Source of the DNA: Odiellus spinosus
Lineage: Eukaryota > Arthropoda > Arachnida > Opiliones > Phalangiidae
Direction of reading: 5' to 3'
DNA length: 64,000 nt
Assembly: GCA_963920705.1 (NCBI GenBank)
Contig: OY987237.1
Location: forward strand, 12,988,601-13,052,600
Position 1 is the stretch's first letter, and every line of letters begins with the position of its first letter. Shown piece by piece: positions 35,637 to 46,892 of the stretch. Both the position numbers and the translations under genes were made by a program. The notes beneath the pieces were generated by a model. That model was not told the origin of the DNA. It saw only the letters and a list, made by a program, of their open reading frames with translations, and made no database searches.

Positions 35637-36117
35637 AGCGCATAGCCCAGAAAAAAATATAGGTATTATAGGTTTTAAAAGCCAAAAATATAGGTAATTT
35701 ATAGGTCCAAAAATATCAATTTAGAGGACTTTTTATAGGTTTTTAGTTTCGAAAAATATGGGTTTTATAGGTAGGTTTCGCTGACATGTAATGCAATATA
35801 GGTTCTATAGCCTCTAGACCTTTCTTCTGCACTACTAGCTACTCACGCCCTTCTAAAAAAATGGAGTAATAATTACCAGTGACCTAGGAGAGGAAACCTT
35901 TCTGCCACAGATTGGTTCTTAATCTTTGCAATCATTTGCACTTTTTCAAGCAAAAGTTATAGTTATATAGTTCATTCCTTTCAAATTTTATCACCGAAGT
36001 TGAACAAATTCCCCAAAAAATAGGTATTATAGGTTAAAAAGTGAAATTATAGGTTTTTATAGGATCACTTCAGAATTATAGGTAATTATAGGTATTATAG
36101 GTGGTCTGGGAGCCCTG
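35637..36117 (+). mobile_element. CAGGGTTCCCAG-ended element with ATAGGT-rich interior
   Basis: CAGGGTTCCCAG at the left and CTGGGAGCCCTG at the right frame 481 bp. The interior repeats TATAGGTATTATAGGTTTT and related text near both ends. A target duplication is not evident. Similar terminal design to the 60.9-kb element, so possibly hAT-related. Confidence 0.65.
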
Positions 36118-36716
36118 ACATGTAAAGATCTCACCATTAACATCGAATAAAAATAAATATTTTGGAACATTTCATTATCCCTTTAATTACCATTTATACT
36201 TATGTTCAAAATCAGTTGACAGTAAAGGGAAATCTAAGGCGTTTTGATACGTAGTGTTAAAATTAAAAAGTATAAATGAATGGAATCTTTGTATCTATGA
36301 TGAAGAAGAGGCGCCCACAACGATTCTTTTCAAAAACATCTTTAAAAACCTATCTCAAAAAAGATTAACCAAATCCTAGTTCTTAGTATTCAACGAGTCT
36401 ATTTTTAATCCATACCTAATTACGAATGCGCGATTTAAATGAGAACAACACAGCTCTCCATTGAAATGGGAAAACCTCAACAATTAATGTTCATTAATTA
36501 TTTTTTAATTAAATTATAGGTTCTTTTGTCTCATTTAATTTAATTGTCTTAGGTAGTAATGTTCTAATTTAAATTAAAAGCTTTACTCAATTGAAACTTT
36601 AAAACACCTAAAATTCAGTTTAAAGAGAGATGGTCGGATGCACGGAAGATCAAACATTTTTCTATGCGATGATTGAGGTTAGTTTTTTTGGATAGATCTA
36701 ATTTAAATTTAAAGTT

Positions 36717-37266
36717 AGAGCTCGGAATCGCATATCCATTATCTTGCGTTATTCGTATATTTTCTGATATTTTCGGATAAAATTCGAACTAAAAAATGAA
36801 ATTTGTATATTCGTATAATTGTTAAATGTATAAGATTTTCCCGAAGATAAGAATTTGGCGCTTTATCTACGAACAAATTACTCGTATTCAAACATATATA
36901 ACGATGGATAAGAAAATTCACATTTCCAGAATTAGTCTAAAATATAAGCAAAATATTTCAAATTGACTTTTAATTTGAAGAATATAAATAAAACAACGAA
37001 ACTAAGATTTTAAATCATCTTTTTGTTCATTATTTTTCACGAAAATAAATTTTGAATTTTTTTTATCCTAACGTATAACGCGGATAATATTCTAAGATAA
37101 GGCCATTTTTTGGGTAAAAACGGATATGGATTATGTTTTTTTTTACTTTATCTTCGAATAAGTTAATTCGAACGAAAAATAGTCTATTTTTAATCAAAGA
37201 TATAATATGCATCAGAATTTTGTAGATTTTATCCAATTAATAAAAATTATACGAATTCCGAGCTCT
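36717..37266 (+). mobile_element. Repeat family P, copy 2 (complete)
   Basis: 550 bp with ends AGAGCTCGGAATCGCATATC and ACGAATTCCGAGCTCT forming a short inverted repeat. The interior matches 285-700 and the start matches 6,937-7,085. Short open frames within it are AT-rich and repeat-derived. Confidence 0.75.
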
Positions 37267-37756
37267 ATTTAAACCATTTTTATCGAATGCGAATGGAATT
37301 TAGTCTCTGTTTGACCTCAAATTCTAAAATTCATTTCCTGGTATTCTAAAAGGGAAGTGAGAATTTACGACACACAAGTCTCAACATTGAATAAAACATA
37401 TAACTTTTATACCATGGATATGTATTTTTTTTTTTGCGCCAAAATTCGTGGAGAAAAATTGAAAACGGGGGAAAAAGACTTGGCGAATCTTTGCTACTGC
37501 CGGGGTTTTAAGTAGGCCACTTGAACTGCCATCCACGCTGTTCAGAGATCCTCTATACCAAGTCTCAAAGAAACCAAAAGTACCCTAAGAGGATTTTTTT
37601 GGCCCGCTGTTTAGGACTATAAGAGAATGAAGTCCAGATAGATCGCGTGATTTTAAAAGTCCACATAAATGAACAATAATAAAAACGTTTATCTCGGTAA
37701 TAAATTAAGGGCGGTAGGTTTTGTAATTAAAATGTTGGTTCCATTTTCGGTTTCAT

Positions 37757-38390
37757 AATGGATTAGTTGCTATCATAAAAGAGGAGGAGTTTAGGGAATG
37801 TCGTCATCAGCTACGTCATAGTTCGCAAAGCTCATAGAGCCAGAAGCCGATGAAACCCTCCTTTGAAGTCTATTACTCCCTGGTCTTGTCTACCCCTCTC
37901 TGTATGGGTTATTCTCAAAAGGCGCGATTCGTACGCCTCCTAACGGTAGATGTTTTCGCAGCGGGTGTTCGTCGAGCGAATATCTCTAGCTGCCTTAGCG
38001 TTCGTCCAAAAACGTCGTCGTTTGTGGAGAGAGAGAATTTCCAATTTTCCGTAGACAGGGGGATGAAGTAGGACCCCTTCTAACTCGTAAAATTGGGAAT
38101 TTTCTCCATACATAGAGGAGCGCTATATGGAACATTGGAGTAGTAGACTTCAAAGGAGGGTTTCATCGGCTTCTGATAGAGCTCGTGAGCGCCGATCATT
38201 TCTTAAGCTTATTTTTTTCTATATCCATGTCAGCTCTCAACCTCGGGTCTCTCACGAGTAACTTCTGAACCCTCTGACCCCTAGCGTTTTATGTATAACC
38301 TTAACGCCACGTGATTTCGTGACGTAGTTAGCAACGTTCGAACAAGATGTGGCACCCGCAACCTCTTTTATAATATCAATTATTGGCGAG
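37757..38390 (-). mobile_element. Dispersed element M, copy 2, split by E4
   Basis: TTGCTATCATAAAAGAGGAG opens it and CAACCTCTTTTATAATATCA closes it, reverse to copy 1 at 27.6 kb. E4 interrupts it at ATAGAGC. The shared segments include CTTAACGCCACGTGATTTCG. Confidence 0.7.
37841..38175 (+). mobile_element. Family E transposon, copy E4 (nested in M)
   Basis: 7-bp duplication ATAGAGC (37,834-37,840; 38,176-38,182). Typical ends and about 335 bp. Confidence 0.94.
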
Positions 38391-38812
38391 AAAATAATGG
38401 ACGACACGCGTTTGGACTTTAAGAACGATTCTGTCTCTTTGGAAGGGGTCAGCGCACGCGCAAAATGACCTTGGAAACCCGCAATAAAAGCTAGGGCTAG
38501 AACGAGGATTGTTTTATCGATCCAATCGGAGATTCGAAAGAAATGATCAATACACGTGTGAACTATAAACGCGCTACGTCATTTTTTGGCGCGAGAAAAA
38601 AAAGAACAAATCTCATTTTTTTTTCTCCACACGTGACATTATTGAACTTCGATCATATGACCCGAGAGAGCGCGTGAACGTGATATTATGATTACGCAAT
38701 ACTGAATAGAATTTGATAGAATAACCCAAACGGTTCATATGAATTTGGGGAGCAAGCTAATGTTAAAAATAGTAAAATAAAGGTACCATATTGTCACAAA
38801 AATTGCCATAAC

Positions 38813-39149
38813 CAGAAGCCGATGAAATCCTCCTTTGAAGTCTATTACTCCCTGGTCTTGTCTACCCCTCTCTGTATGGGTTAGTTTCAAAAAGCGCGAT
38901 TCGTACGCCTCCTAACGGTAGATATTTTCTGAGCGGGAGTTCGTCGAGCGAATATCTCTAGCAGCCTCGGAGTTCGTCAAAAAACGTCGTCGTTTGTGGA
39001 GAGAGAGAATTTCCAATTTTCCGTAGACAGGGGGGTATGAAGTAGGACCCCTCCGATCTCGTAAAATTGTGAATTTTACCCATACAGAGAGGAGCGCTAT
39101 ATCGAACATTAGAGTAGTAGACTTCAAAGGAGGGTTTCATCTACTTCTG
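38813..39149 (+). mobile_element. Family E transposon, copy E5
   Basis: Flanks CCATAAC and GCATAAC agree at 6 of 7 bases. The right end is of the CATCTACTTCTG type. Confidence 0.9.
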
Positions 39150-39703
39150 GCATAACTAATAAAAAAATACTTTTACACGGCGTTTGCGGCCGCTAGAGTG
39201 TCTCGAATCAGAATCTGCCGGTACATTTACCCGGAGCTTCGCTGACAGTATTAAGCAACGGGGCGTTGTGTACTTTTACGGAATAAAATGATAAACTTTT
39301 GATAATATTGAAATTTGTCGCATCTCGTTTTACGTAGGGGTAGAACTAGGGGAAAAGGAAATTCATTTATAGGTCATACACCATGACGTAGAGTACCTAA
39401 CTTTCCAAACGTGGAAATGAAATTGACCTTGTACTAGATTTAAACGCAAAAACAGACACATAAATTATATATCTATCTAAACCGAGTAGCTATTATAACA
39501 ACTGGAACCAAAATTGATATTGGATAATATATTCAACGACATTTCACGGTTTCAAACAAATTCAATTAAACGTTTTTATGTCAACAGAAGTTGGGCTAAT
39601 ATGGAACGAAGTTGCGGCGCATTTAGACACAATCTTAAACACTGTATATCAAGAAAGTAGTCACTATCTTTGACACTAAAACATAATATATATTGAATTT
39701 TAC

Positions 39704-40041
39704 CAGAAGCCGATGAAACCCTCCTTTGAAGTCTACTTCTCCAATGTTCCATATAGCGCTCCTCTCTGTATGGGTAAAATTCACAATTTTACGAGTTAGA
39801 AGGGGTCCTACTTCATCCCCCCCTGTCTACGGAAAATTGGAAATTCTCTCTCTCCACAAACGACGACGTTTTATTGACGAACTCCGAGGCTGCTAGAGAT
39901 ATTCGCTGGACGAACTCCCGCTCCGAAAATATCTACCGTTAGGAGGCGTACGAATCGCGCTTTTTGAAACTAACCCATACAGAGAGGGGTAGACAAGACC
40001 AGGGAGTAATAGACTTCAAAGGAGGGTTTCATCGGCTTCTG
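39704..40041 (-). mobile_element. Family E transposon, copy E6 (no target duplication)
   Basis: Both ends are intact, but the flanks ATTTTAC and CTAGAAT do not match. Inverted relative to E5, 555 bp away. Recombination between copies would explain the mismatch. Confidence 0.88.
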
Positions 40042-41834
40042 CTAGAATCACGTTTGAGATAATATTTGTTTTTTAGTATAATACTAATATTAATTCTACA
40101 ACAAAGAAATGTTGGACCAGTTTAATTGGCCAAGACCCAAAATTGTGGTAAAAACTTATCTAATAGCATCCATTTTTAAAAGCGGATAAATATCTATCTA
40201 TACGTTTAGTACGACGTAGCAGGAAGACACGCTTTCTTAAAATAACCTAGAGAAAGTCCTTAAAGCAAGGTTGTGCCAAAATTAAAATTGACAAACGTTT
40301 TTCCTAGTATTGTTTACGAGTTTCACTAGAGTGAAATTAATATTGAAAACATTTAAAGAATTGTAAAAGGGATGATTAAACAACGAAACAAGTACTTGAT
40401 ACAAAATATTTAGATTAATAATTTAATCTTATAAGAATATTACCACGGGCATAGTCTGAAACATATATAAAAAACAAAAAAAAAACAAGATAATCTCTCT
40501 ATATTTATCTGAAGAAAATGAAACGCGCCATCTAACGGGCATTTCCCGCCAAATTCCCACGCCCCATTCTATTGGCTAATAACGTACGAATGTGAATTTC
40601 TTATATGTTATTTGAAAATCAATTTATTTGGACCTAAAATAGTATTTTATAGGTATATAAGGTCAAAAATCAAAACCAAAATTCAACAGTAATTTCCAAC
40701 GAAGTTTATCTTAGCCTACTATCTAGCTTCGCGTGTACATTTTTAGCGTTCCCCACAGACAGACAGACCTATAGAATTATAGATTTGGTTTATTATACTT
40801 AAATATGAACACAATCGGACTGGATTAATCTAAAATATATCTTGTCCTTATTTACCCAAATTAAAATTATACCAAGATAACAACGTACCATTGGATGAAA
40901 CGCAAACCGCCGTGATCCATTTTGATAAACAAACACAATCCACGAAACTCATGCGTATACCGTAAGGTGATAAAAAACTAGGCCCAATTTATTTTAAAGT
41001 CGTAAGAACCGAGGCTTAACGTTTTTTTAAAAACCTACCTAAGCATATTTTAAATAAACTTTGCAAAAGCGAATTCGCGCGACTTTTGGCGCCTTTTCGA
41101 GCACGAGGAAAAATGCACTGTTTAATTGACGAGCGCGCGCGATTTAGCCCTAAGCCTAATTTATCCTTTGGCACGCGCACCAACGTTTCTTCCCTACCTT
41201 TTCCCGCCCTTTTATAATTCACCCCTTCAGATAACTCAAGCTCAACGTTCGTTCGACGTATTCTGAAGTAACGCCTACGAGACCAGGAGGACGGGGGCGT
41301 TAGGATACCTATAGTAGACTAAGCCTATTTGAAAAGTAATCTTCATTGTTTCAAATAAATTGAATATTCCGAGTATTTTACATTTATTTTTCAGCGCGTG
41401 CAAACCGATTGCGCAATTTATGCATATATTTATTTAGAGAAATATAGGGATTATAGCTTCACCCGCGCTACCAATTAAAGTTGAAATTAAGATATAGGGA
41501 CACGAAGTTCCTCTGAATTTCCCGCCATTTCTCCTAGGGCTGTTGCCGGGGTTTGATGACGTCAAACTCTTACAACTCATTCGTAAACATCGAACGAAAC
41601 GAGGAAATTACACCCTCCTCCAAACCGACAGATACGGAGTCACGGAAAGTGTAAGAGAAAATTTAAACGGTTTAATTGGAAAGAGAGGGTATTGACGTTT
41701 TCTTTGATTGAAAATCCTATATTTCCGATTGGATATAGTTTTCAAGGTCATCTGAAAGAAATAATCGAAGCTCGCTTCTGATTGGTTGGTTTCTAATAAC
41801 GCAAATTTGAAGGCGTAATTAAATAAGGTTGAAT

Positions 41835-42114
41835 CAAGAAGGATCAGATAAGGAGAGGAAAAGTGGGAACGGCGCGGCTCCTACTGCGTCGGCCTAAACT
41901 CCCACTCTGGGAGAACGGGGGTAGAGATGCTTCGTGGTAAATTGTTGTCACGTGGGTAAAACGAATCCTTTATGAGACGCGCTAGCTAGCGACCACGTGA
42001 CAACAGTTTACCTCGAGAATTTCCTATCCCCCTTTCCACCCGAGTGGGAGGTTGGCTCTTCTCTCTCTAACACAACGCAGCCCCACTTTTCCTCTCCTTA
42101 CCTGATCCTTCTTG
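41835..42114. mobile_element. Family A foldback transposon, copy A2
   Basis: 280 bp, CAAGAAGGATCAGATAAGGA ... CTGATCCTTCTTG, 7-bp duplication GTTGAAT (41,828-41,834; 42,115-42,121). Shorter than A1 and A3 because GGACAGACGGG is missing on the left side. Confidence 0.93.
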
Positions 42115-42121
42115 GTTGAAT

Positions 42122-42268
42122 TAAGGCTAGACCTTACACGGAGGCAATGAATCCCGCTAAGCCTATTTTCAGGGTAAGTTTAATATTTGTTTAGTAAACT
42201 TTTTATTTATGGATTAGGCTTATTTAATCGATAAAGAAAATCACTTGTTATCAGGTTGCATTCTCCCT
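42122..42268 (+). mobile_element. Right arm of a B element
   Basis: From GGCTAGACCTTACACGGAGG through CAGGGTAAGTTTAATATTTG to GGTTGCATTCTCCCT and TTAA. No left arm; A2 ends directly beside it. Confidence 0.75.
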
Positions 42269-42655
42269 TTAAATTACCAGGATAATTACCGAGTTAAACT
42301 CTACCTAAAACACGAAGAAGAAAATCACTTCAATCGAATTCTCGAAATGTCTTTTCACTATCCCCTTAAAATGATAAATTTTCGCTAGAAATAGTACGGA
42401 CAATATTAAAATATTCTTTCGATGAAATGGCGTTGTTAAAAATACCTCGATTTCTCATTTCATATTTTTTTTTCTTAAAAATTTTGTGGACGAAGAAGGA
42501 GTGGGCGGTCGATAAGAGCGCATTCCTCAATCCCCTGATTCTAATGTATAAAAAGAATCCCATTTCTTCACTGAGAAAAAAACCGGATGTACGTCATACG
42601 CTTCTCTTTCCATCTAACCCCATCCAAAAGTCGTGAACAGATTTATAGATAATAT

Positions 42656-42993
42656 CAGAAGCCGATGAAACCCTCCTTTGAAGTCTATTACTCCCGGGTC
42701 TTGTCTACCCCTCTCTGTATGGGTTATTCTCAAAAGGCGCGATTCGTACGCCTCCTAACGGTAGATGGTTTCGGAGCGGGAGTTCGTCGAGCGAATATCT
42801 CTAGCAGCCTTGGAGTTCGTCCAAAAAACGTCGTCGTTTGTGGAGAGAGAGAATTTCCAATTTTCCGTAGACAGGGGGGGATGAAGTAGGACCCCTCCTA
42901 ACTCGTAAAATTGGGGATTTTACCCATACAGAGAGGAGCGCTATATGGAACATTGGAGTAGTAGACTTCAAAGGAGGGTTTCATCGGCTTCTG
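42656..42993 (+). mobile_element. Family E transposon, copy E7
   Basis: Complete ends. The flanks ATAATAT and GTATATG do not form a clear duplication. Very close in sequence to E8 and E11. Confidence 0.88.
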
Positions 42994-43152
42994 GTATATG
43001 AAAACCCATCCTCAAGAGGATCACCCATTAATGCTAGACATACTGATCATTCTTCAGCAATAGAGTAGGAATAGGAGAAAAATATGGCGGGAATAGAAAT
43101 TTTACTTCTTCCACTCTCCAATTTCTTATGATTAAAATCACGAGATAAATTT

Positions 43153-43670
43153 GGCTAAGATCACACTAGCATTTCTAAATCGATTTGAAACGGTAAAATC
43201 AAACCGATATTCAAATCGCCAGTAATCGTTTAAAGCGTCACGTGTTATCTATAGCTACGTTCATACTAGGCCTTGGAAATGATTTAAAACGTTTAAAAAC
43301 GTATCGCGTGAACGGGAATCGATTTGATTCTATTTCTTGAAACTGATTCGCGAACCAGTTTCGTACTGACTCGGTTTCCACAACCGATAAGCTGCGTTCA
43401 TACTAGGCCGTGGAATCGATTTAAACCGTGTCAAAACGTTTCGCTAGAGTCGTCTTTTTACGAATCGATTTGACTCGAATTCTCGAAACCGCTTCGGAAG
43501 CCAATTTGATACCGATTTGGTTTCAACAACCGATAGATGAAGCTACAATAAATCGATTTATAAAGATAACGCGTGAACACGTGAGGCTTAAAACAATTCA
43601 TGGCGATTCAAATATCGGTTTGATTTTACCGTTTCAAACCGATTAAGAAATGCTAATGTGACCGTAGCTT
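43153..43670. mobile_element. Cluster of H elements (one plus fragment, two minus copies)
   Basis: 43,153-43,245 is a plus-oriented left piece. From about 43,250 a minus copy starts TAGCTACGTTCATACTAGGC and breaks at CCACAACCGAT. At 43,390 another minus copy begins AGCTGCGTTCATACTAGGCC and is complete to CCGTAGCT. An open frame near 43,428-43,646 belongs to the repeat. Confidence 0.7.
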
Positions 43671-44408
43671 ATTTGAGGCAATGACGTCATATAATCCTAA
43701 CATTTTAAAGATAGTTTATAAGAGCAATATTTCGAGATTATCCGAAGGAATGTTAAGTTTTCGTGACGCAATTTTAAGATGTTTAAAAAGAGGGATATAT
43801 GTTTTTTTTTTTGGGATGGGAAATCTGTTAAAATGGCTAAAAGCCTTAAAATATTACGTCATGTAAAAAAGAACACGAGGACAAATTCAAGGTTATTCCG
43901 ATGATCAAGAGACGCTATTAAGATCAATGAAGCTTCATTCTTTCTATCCTAAATACATTTTACAGCGCGATAAAAAAAAATGGAATTTACAAATCCCCGA
44001 TTAAGCCCTTCCTGTTTCTAATATAAACATGTTAAATATACTTCGATCTAGCTTGAAATAGAATATTTACATATATACGTGTAGGAAAATATATTTTGAG
44101 TTTTAGCCACACCCCCATACCAATGAGGCGGGTGTAGGCGCTTATTTTGTTCGATGTAGTAGTAGTATTTGTAAAAGTATGAAAAAATTGAAACATCACT
44201 AAAATTTTAAAAATCTCAAAGTCTAGTCTCACAAACGTTTACAAACTAAAAATCCCAAAAAAATCAACTTAAAAATACCAAAAAAGGGCTAACCTAAAAC
44301 ACCACTGAAATAAGTTCGAATGGTTTACTATTATGAAAAAGTTCTTCCGTTCACTTTCAAAGGTCTCACCCAATATGCGCATGAATTAAAGCAATGGGAA
44401 TAGTTCTA

Positions 44409-44880
44409 TAATAGGAACATATTCTTGATCTATTTTCCCAATATTTCCATGATATTTGACCTATTTTCCCAATATTTCCTTGATATTTGACCTATTTTCC
44501 CAATATATCCATGATATTCGATCTATTTTTCCAACATTTTCATGATATTTGTTCTATTTTTTAAATATTTCCATGACATTTGGTCTATTTTCCCAATATT
44601 TCCTAGATATTTGACCTATTTTCCCAATATTTCCATGATATTTGACCTATTTTCCAAATATTTCCATGATATTTGACCTATTTTCCCAATATTTCCATGA
44701 TATTTGACCTATTTTCCCAATATTTCCATGATATTTGATCTATTTTTAAAATATTTCCATGATATTTAATCTATTTTCCCAATATGTCCATGATATTTGA
44801 CCAATTTTCCCAATATTTCCATGATATTTTATCTATTTTTCCAATATTTCAATGATATTTGAACTATTTTTCCATTTCCC
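44409..44880 (+). repeat. 31-bp minisatellite
   Basis: About fifteen units of ATTTCCATGATATTTGACCT plus ATTTTCCCAAT. Substitutions are scattered (CTTGATATT, AAAATATTTC), so it is moderately diverged and probably older than the 23-bp and 24-bp arrays. Confidence 0.93.
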
Positions 44881-45818
44881 GAATATTTAAACATTTTTTC
44901 CAGGTAATCAAGGTTCACTATTAGCCCACATTTTATTCGCTATTTGTCAACTAAATAGGCTTGACAGTAAAAGAGCTGAGATTTTCTAGCACTGATAGGG
45001 CTAAGTAGCCTTACAAGGATTCGATCAGGCATGGAGATGTAACCCATAGCAACCGGGTATCTCTACCACATCGATTTGGTTGCTCTTAAAAAGGCGCCAT
45101 CTACTTTAGGTATTTTTACAAAGTTATCTTACTAATTTAAACAATAAACACCTTTAAGTACTATTTGTAATTATGAAAAATTACCGCACGAATTTTAAGA
45201 ATAATTTTCAACAAACTTATCTAAATATTAATTAAGTATTTTGATTATTTATAATAAACTTAATTTTATGAACGAATTAAACTCGATTAAACGCTAAGTA
45301 AAAAATTATCTTGATTTTAATTACCGGTACTAAACTTTGATTATTAATTTGGGAAATAAGTTATCGAATTAATCAAGACTTAATAATACTAGTAATACCG
45401 TTATTATTATATTTTACTTAATTAAGATTAGTGTAAATTTTTAAAATAAAGCTAAATTTAAAATTAAAAGTTAAGTACCAAATTTCCATAACTTAGTTTT
45501 TAAAATAAACCTTAATTATAATAAGTTCCAATTAAGCTAATTAAACTAAAGTTACTTCATATTAAAACCGAAATCCATTGATTAACGAATTTGATATGAA
45601 AATTAAATAATCCCAATAATACCAAACATTTGAATCAATCAAATATTTCTAGCTCTCGCCAATAGATGTCGCAACTCGCGCAAACTTATAATTCTAGTTA
45701 CAACCTAAGAAAGAACAAAATTCCTATAAAAAAACCGGTTTTTCAATAGGAATTTAGGTCAATTCCAAGGTTGAAACTAAGAATATCAAAAAACCTAATA
45801 ATTGAAATTTGGACTTAC

Positions 45819-46206
45819 CCTCATCCATTGAGCCTTTACTGGAAGAACTTCTCATTCCGGGTGTGGGTTTCAAACAGGCCAATGGCACGAGTCCCTCGAT
45901 GGGCAGTCCGCTATTACTATTGGCCGAGGAGGCGCCGTGACCTTGAGACGGCGCTCCGCCAATGCCATGAGAGTATTGTTGCTGCGGGAGGAGTACGTCC
46001 TCAGAATTGGCGTGACCTTGAATTCGAACGAGGCACCAATCGGTTCCTCCAGCGCCCGTTACGACTTCGAGGACGTCGACTTGTTGACCAACACGGACTG
46101 CTAATTGGGGGAATTGCGTCCAAATAGGAGATGCGCAAGCGCTGATTGGTGTAGCGCTTGAACTAGGAGAAAAGTCTTCAACTACCAAGGTCACTTCGAC
46201 ACTCGC
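45819..46206 (-). CDS. trio: Trio-like RhoGEF, exon a: SH3 domain
   Basis: 388 bp, entering in phase 0 (acceptor TTTTTTCTAATTGTAG) and leaving in phase 1 (donor GAGG|GTAAGT). It encodes the SH3 domain found between the two GEF modules of Trio/Kalirin: VEVTLVVEDFSP, QLAVRVGQQVDVLEVV, GTDWCLVRIQG and EGLVPLACLKP are successive SH3 strands, matching human TVVIHDFTA, ELTIRRGQTVEVLE, PDWCLVR and AEGLVP. The Trp of DWCLVR and the Pro of GLVP, which line the SH3 ligand groove, are present. Two insertions enlarge the domain: about 20 residues after DFSP and about 37 Gln/Gly/Ser-rich residues before EGLVP. It ends SSSSKGSMDEG-like text. A plus-strand open frame across it is a shadow. The length is not a multiple of 3, so skipping would shift the frame. 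Confidence 0.95.
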
Positions 46207-46289
46207 CTACAATTAGAAAAAAGAAAGAAAAAAAAAAATAAGTATATAATAATGAAATTAAATTGACGCATTGAATAATGTGAATTTTC

Positions 46290-46545
46290 AAATTCTGATT
46301 TTTCCATGAACATTTTGAATAAATTTACAAATTCCTAACCTTTTCCCTCAAATTTTACCTGAACCTCTGTTCTAATTTTCAAAATATTAAACTTTTCACT
46401 GAACCGTTGGCCTAATTTACAAACTCCAGCCTTAACTTACAAATTCCCTAATTTTCCCATGACCTTTTGGACTCATTTTAAACTGCTTTAATTTTTTCAA
46501 ATTCTGACTTTTCCCCTCAATCTTTAGCCTAATTCTCAAAATTCT
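46290..46545 (+). repeat. Degenerate CCCTGACC-type array 2
   Basis: A handful of strongly eroded units (CTAACCTTTTCCCTCAAATT, CATGACCTTTTGGACTCATT) between the SH3 exon and E8. Confidence 0.55.
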
Positions 46546-46556
46546 ACGGTTTAAGG

Positions 46557-46892
46557 CAGAAGCCGATGAAACCCTCCTTTGAAGTCTATTACTCCCGGGT
46601 CTTGTCTACCCCTCTCTGTATGGGTTATTCTCAAAAGGCACGATTCGTACGCCTCCTAACGGTAGATGTTTTCGGAGCGGGAGTTCGTCGAGCGAATATC
46701 TCTAGCAGCCTTGGAGTTCGTCCAAAAACGTCGTCGTTTGTGGAGAGAGAGAATTTCCAATTTTCCGTAGACAGGGGGGATGAAGTAGGACCCCTCCTAA
46801 CTCGTAAAATTGTGAATTTTACCCATACAGAGAGGAGCGCTATATGGAACATTGGAGTAGTAGACTTCAAAGGAGGGTTTCATCGGCTTCTG
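46557..46892 (+). mobile_element. Family E transposon, copy E8
   Basis: Flanks TTTAAGG and TTTATGG agree at 6 of 7. It lies 350 bp upstream of the SH3-exon acceptor, the nearest E copy to any exon apart from E1. Confidence 0.92.

Larger units (their letters stand above)
15869..45818 (-). other. 30-kb intron a-b
   Basis: The intron between the SH3 exon (phase 1 donor) and exon b. It is made largely of transposon insertions and arrays listed separately. Stretches where I see nothing I can name include 17,200-17,780, 18,150-19,000, 22,000-23,100, 23,830-24,430, 28,000-29,100, 32,200-33,200, 35,040-35,620, 36,120-36,710, 38,400-38,800, 39,160-39,690, 40,050-41,830, 43,680-44,400 and 44,900-45,818. 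No Trio-like exon was found inside, but a small optional exon could be missed. Confidence 0.8.

Noticed and set aside
45771-46127. 118-codon plus-strand frame
   Set aside because: Antisense shadow of the SH3 exon.
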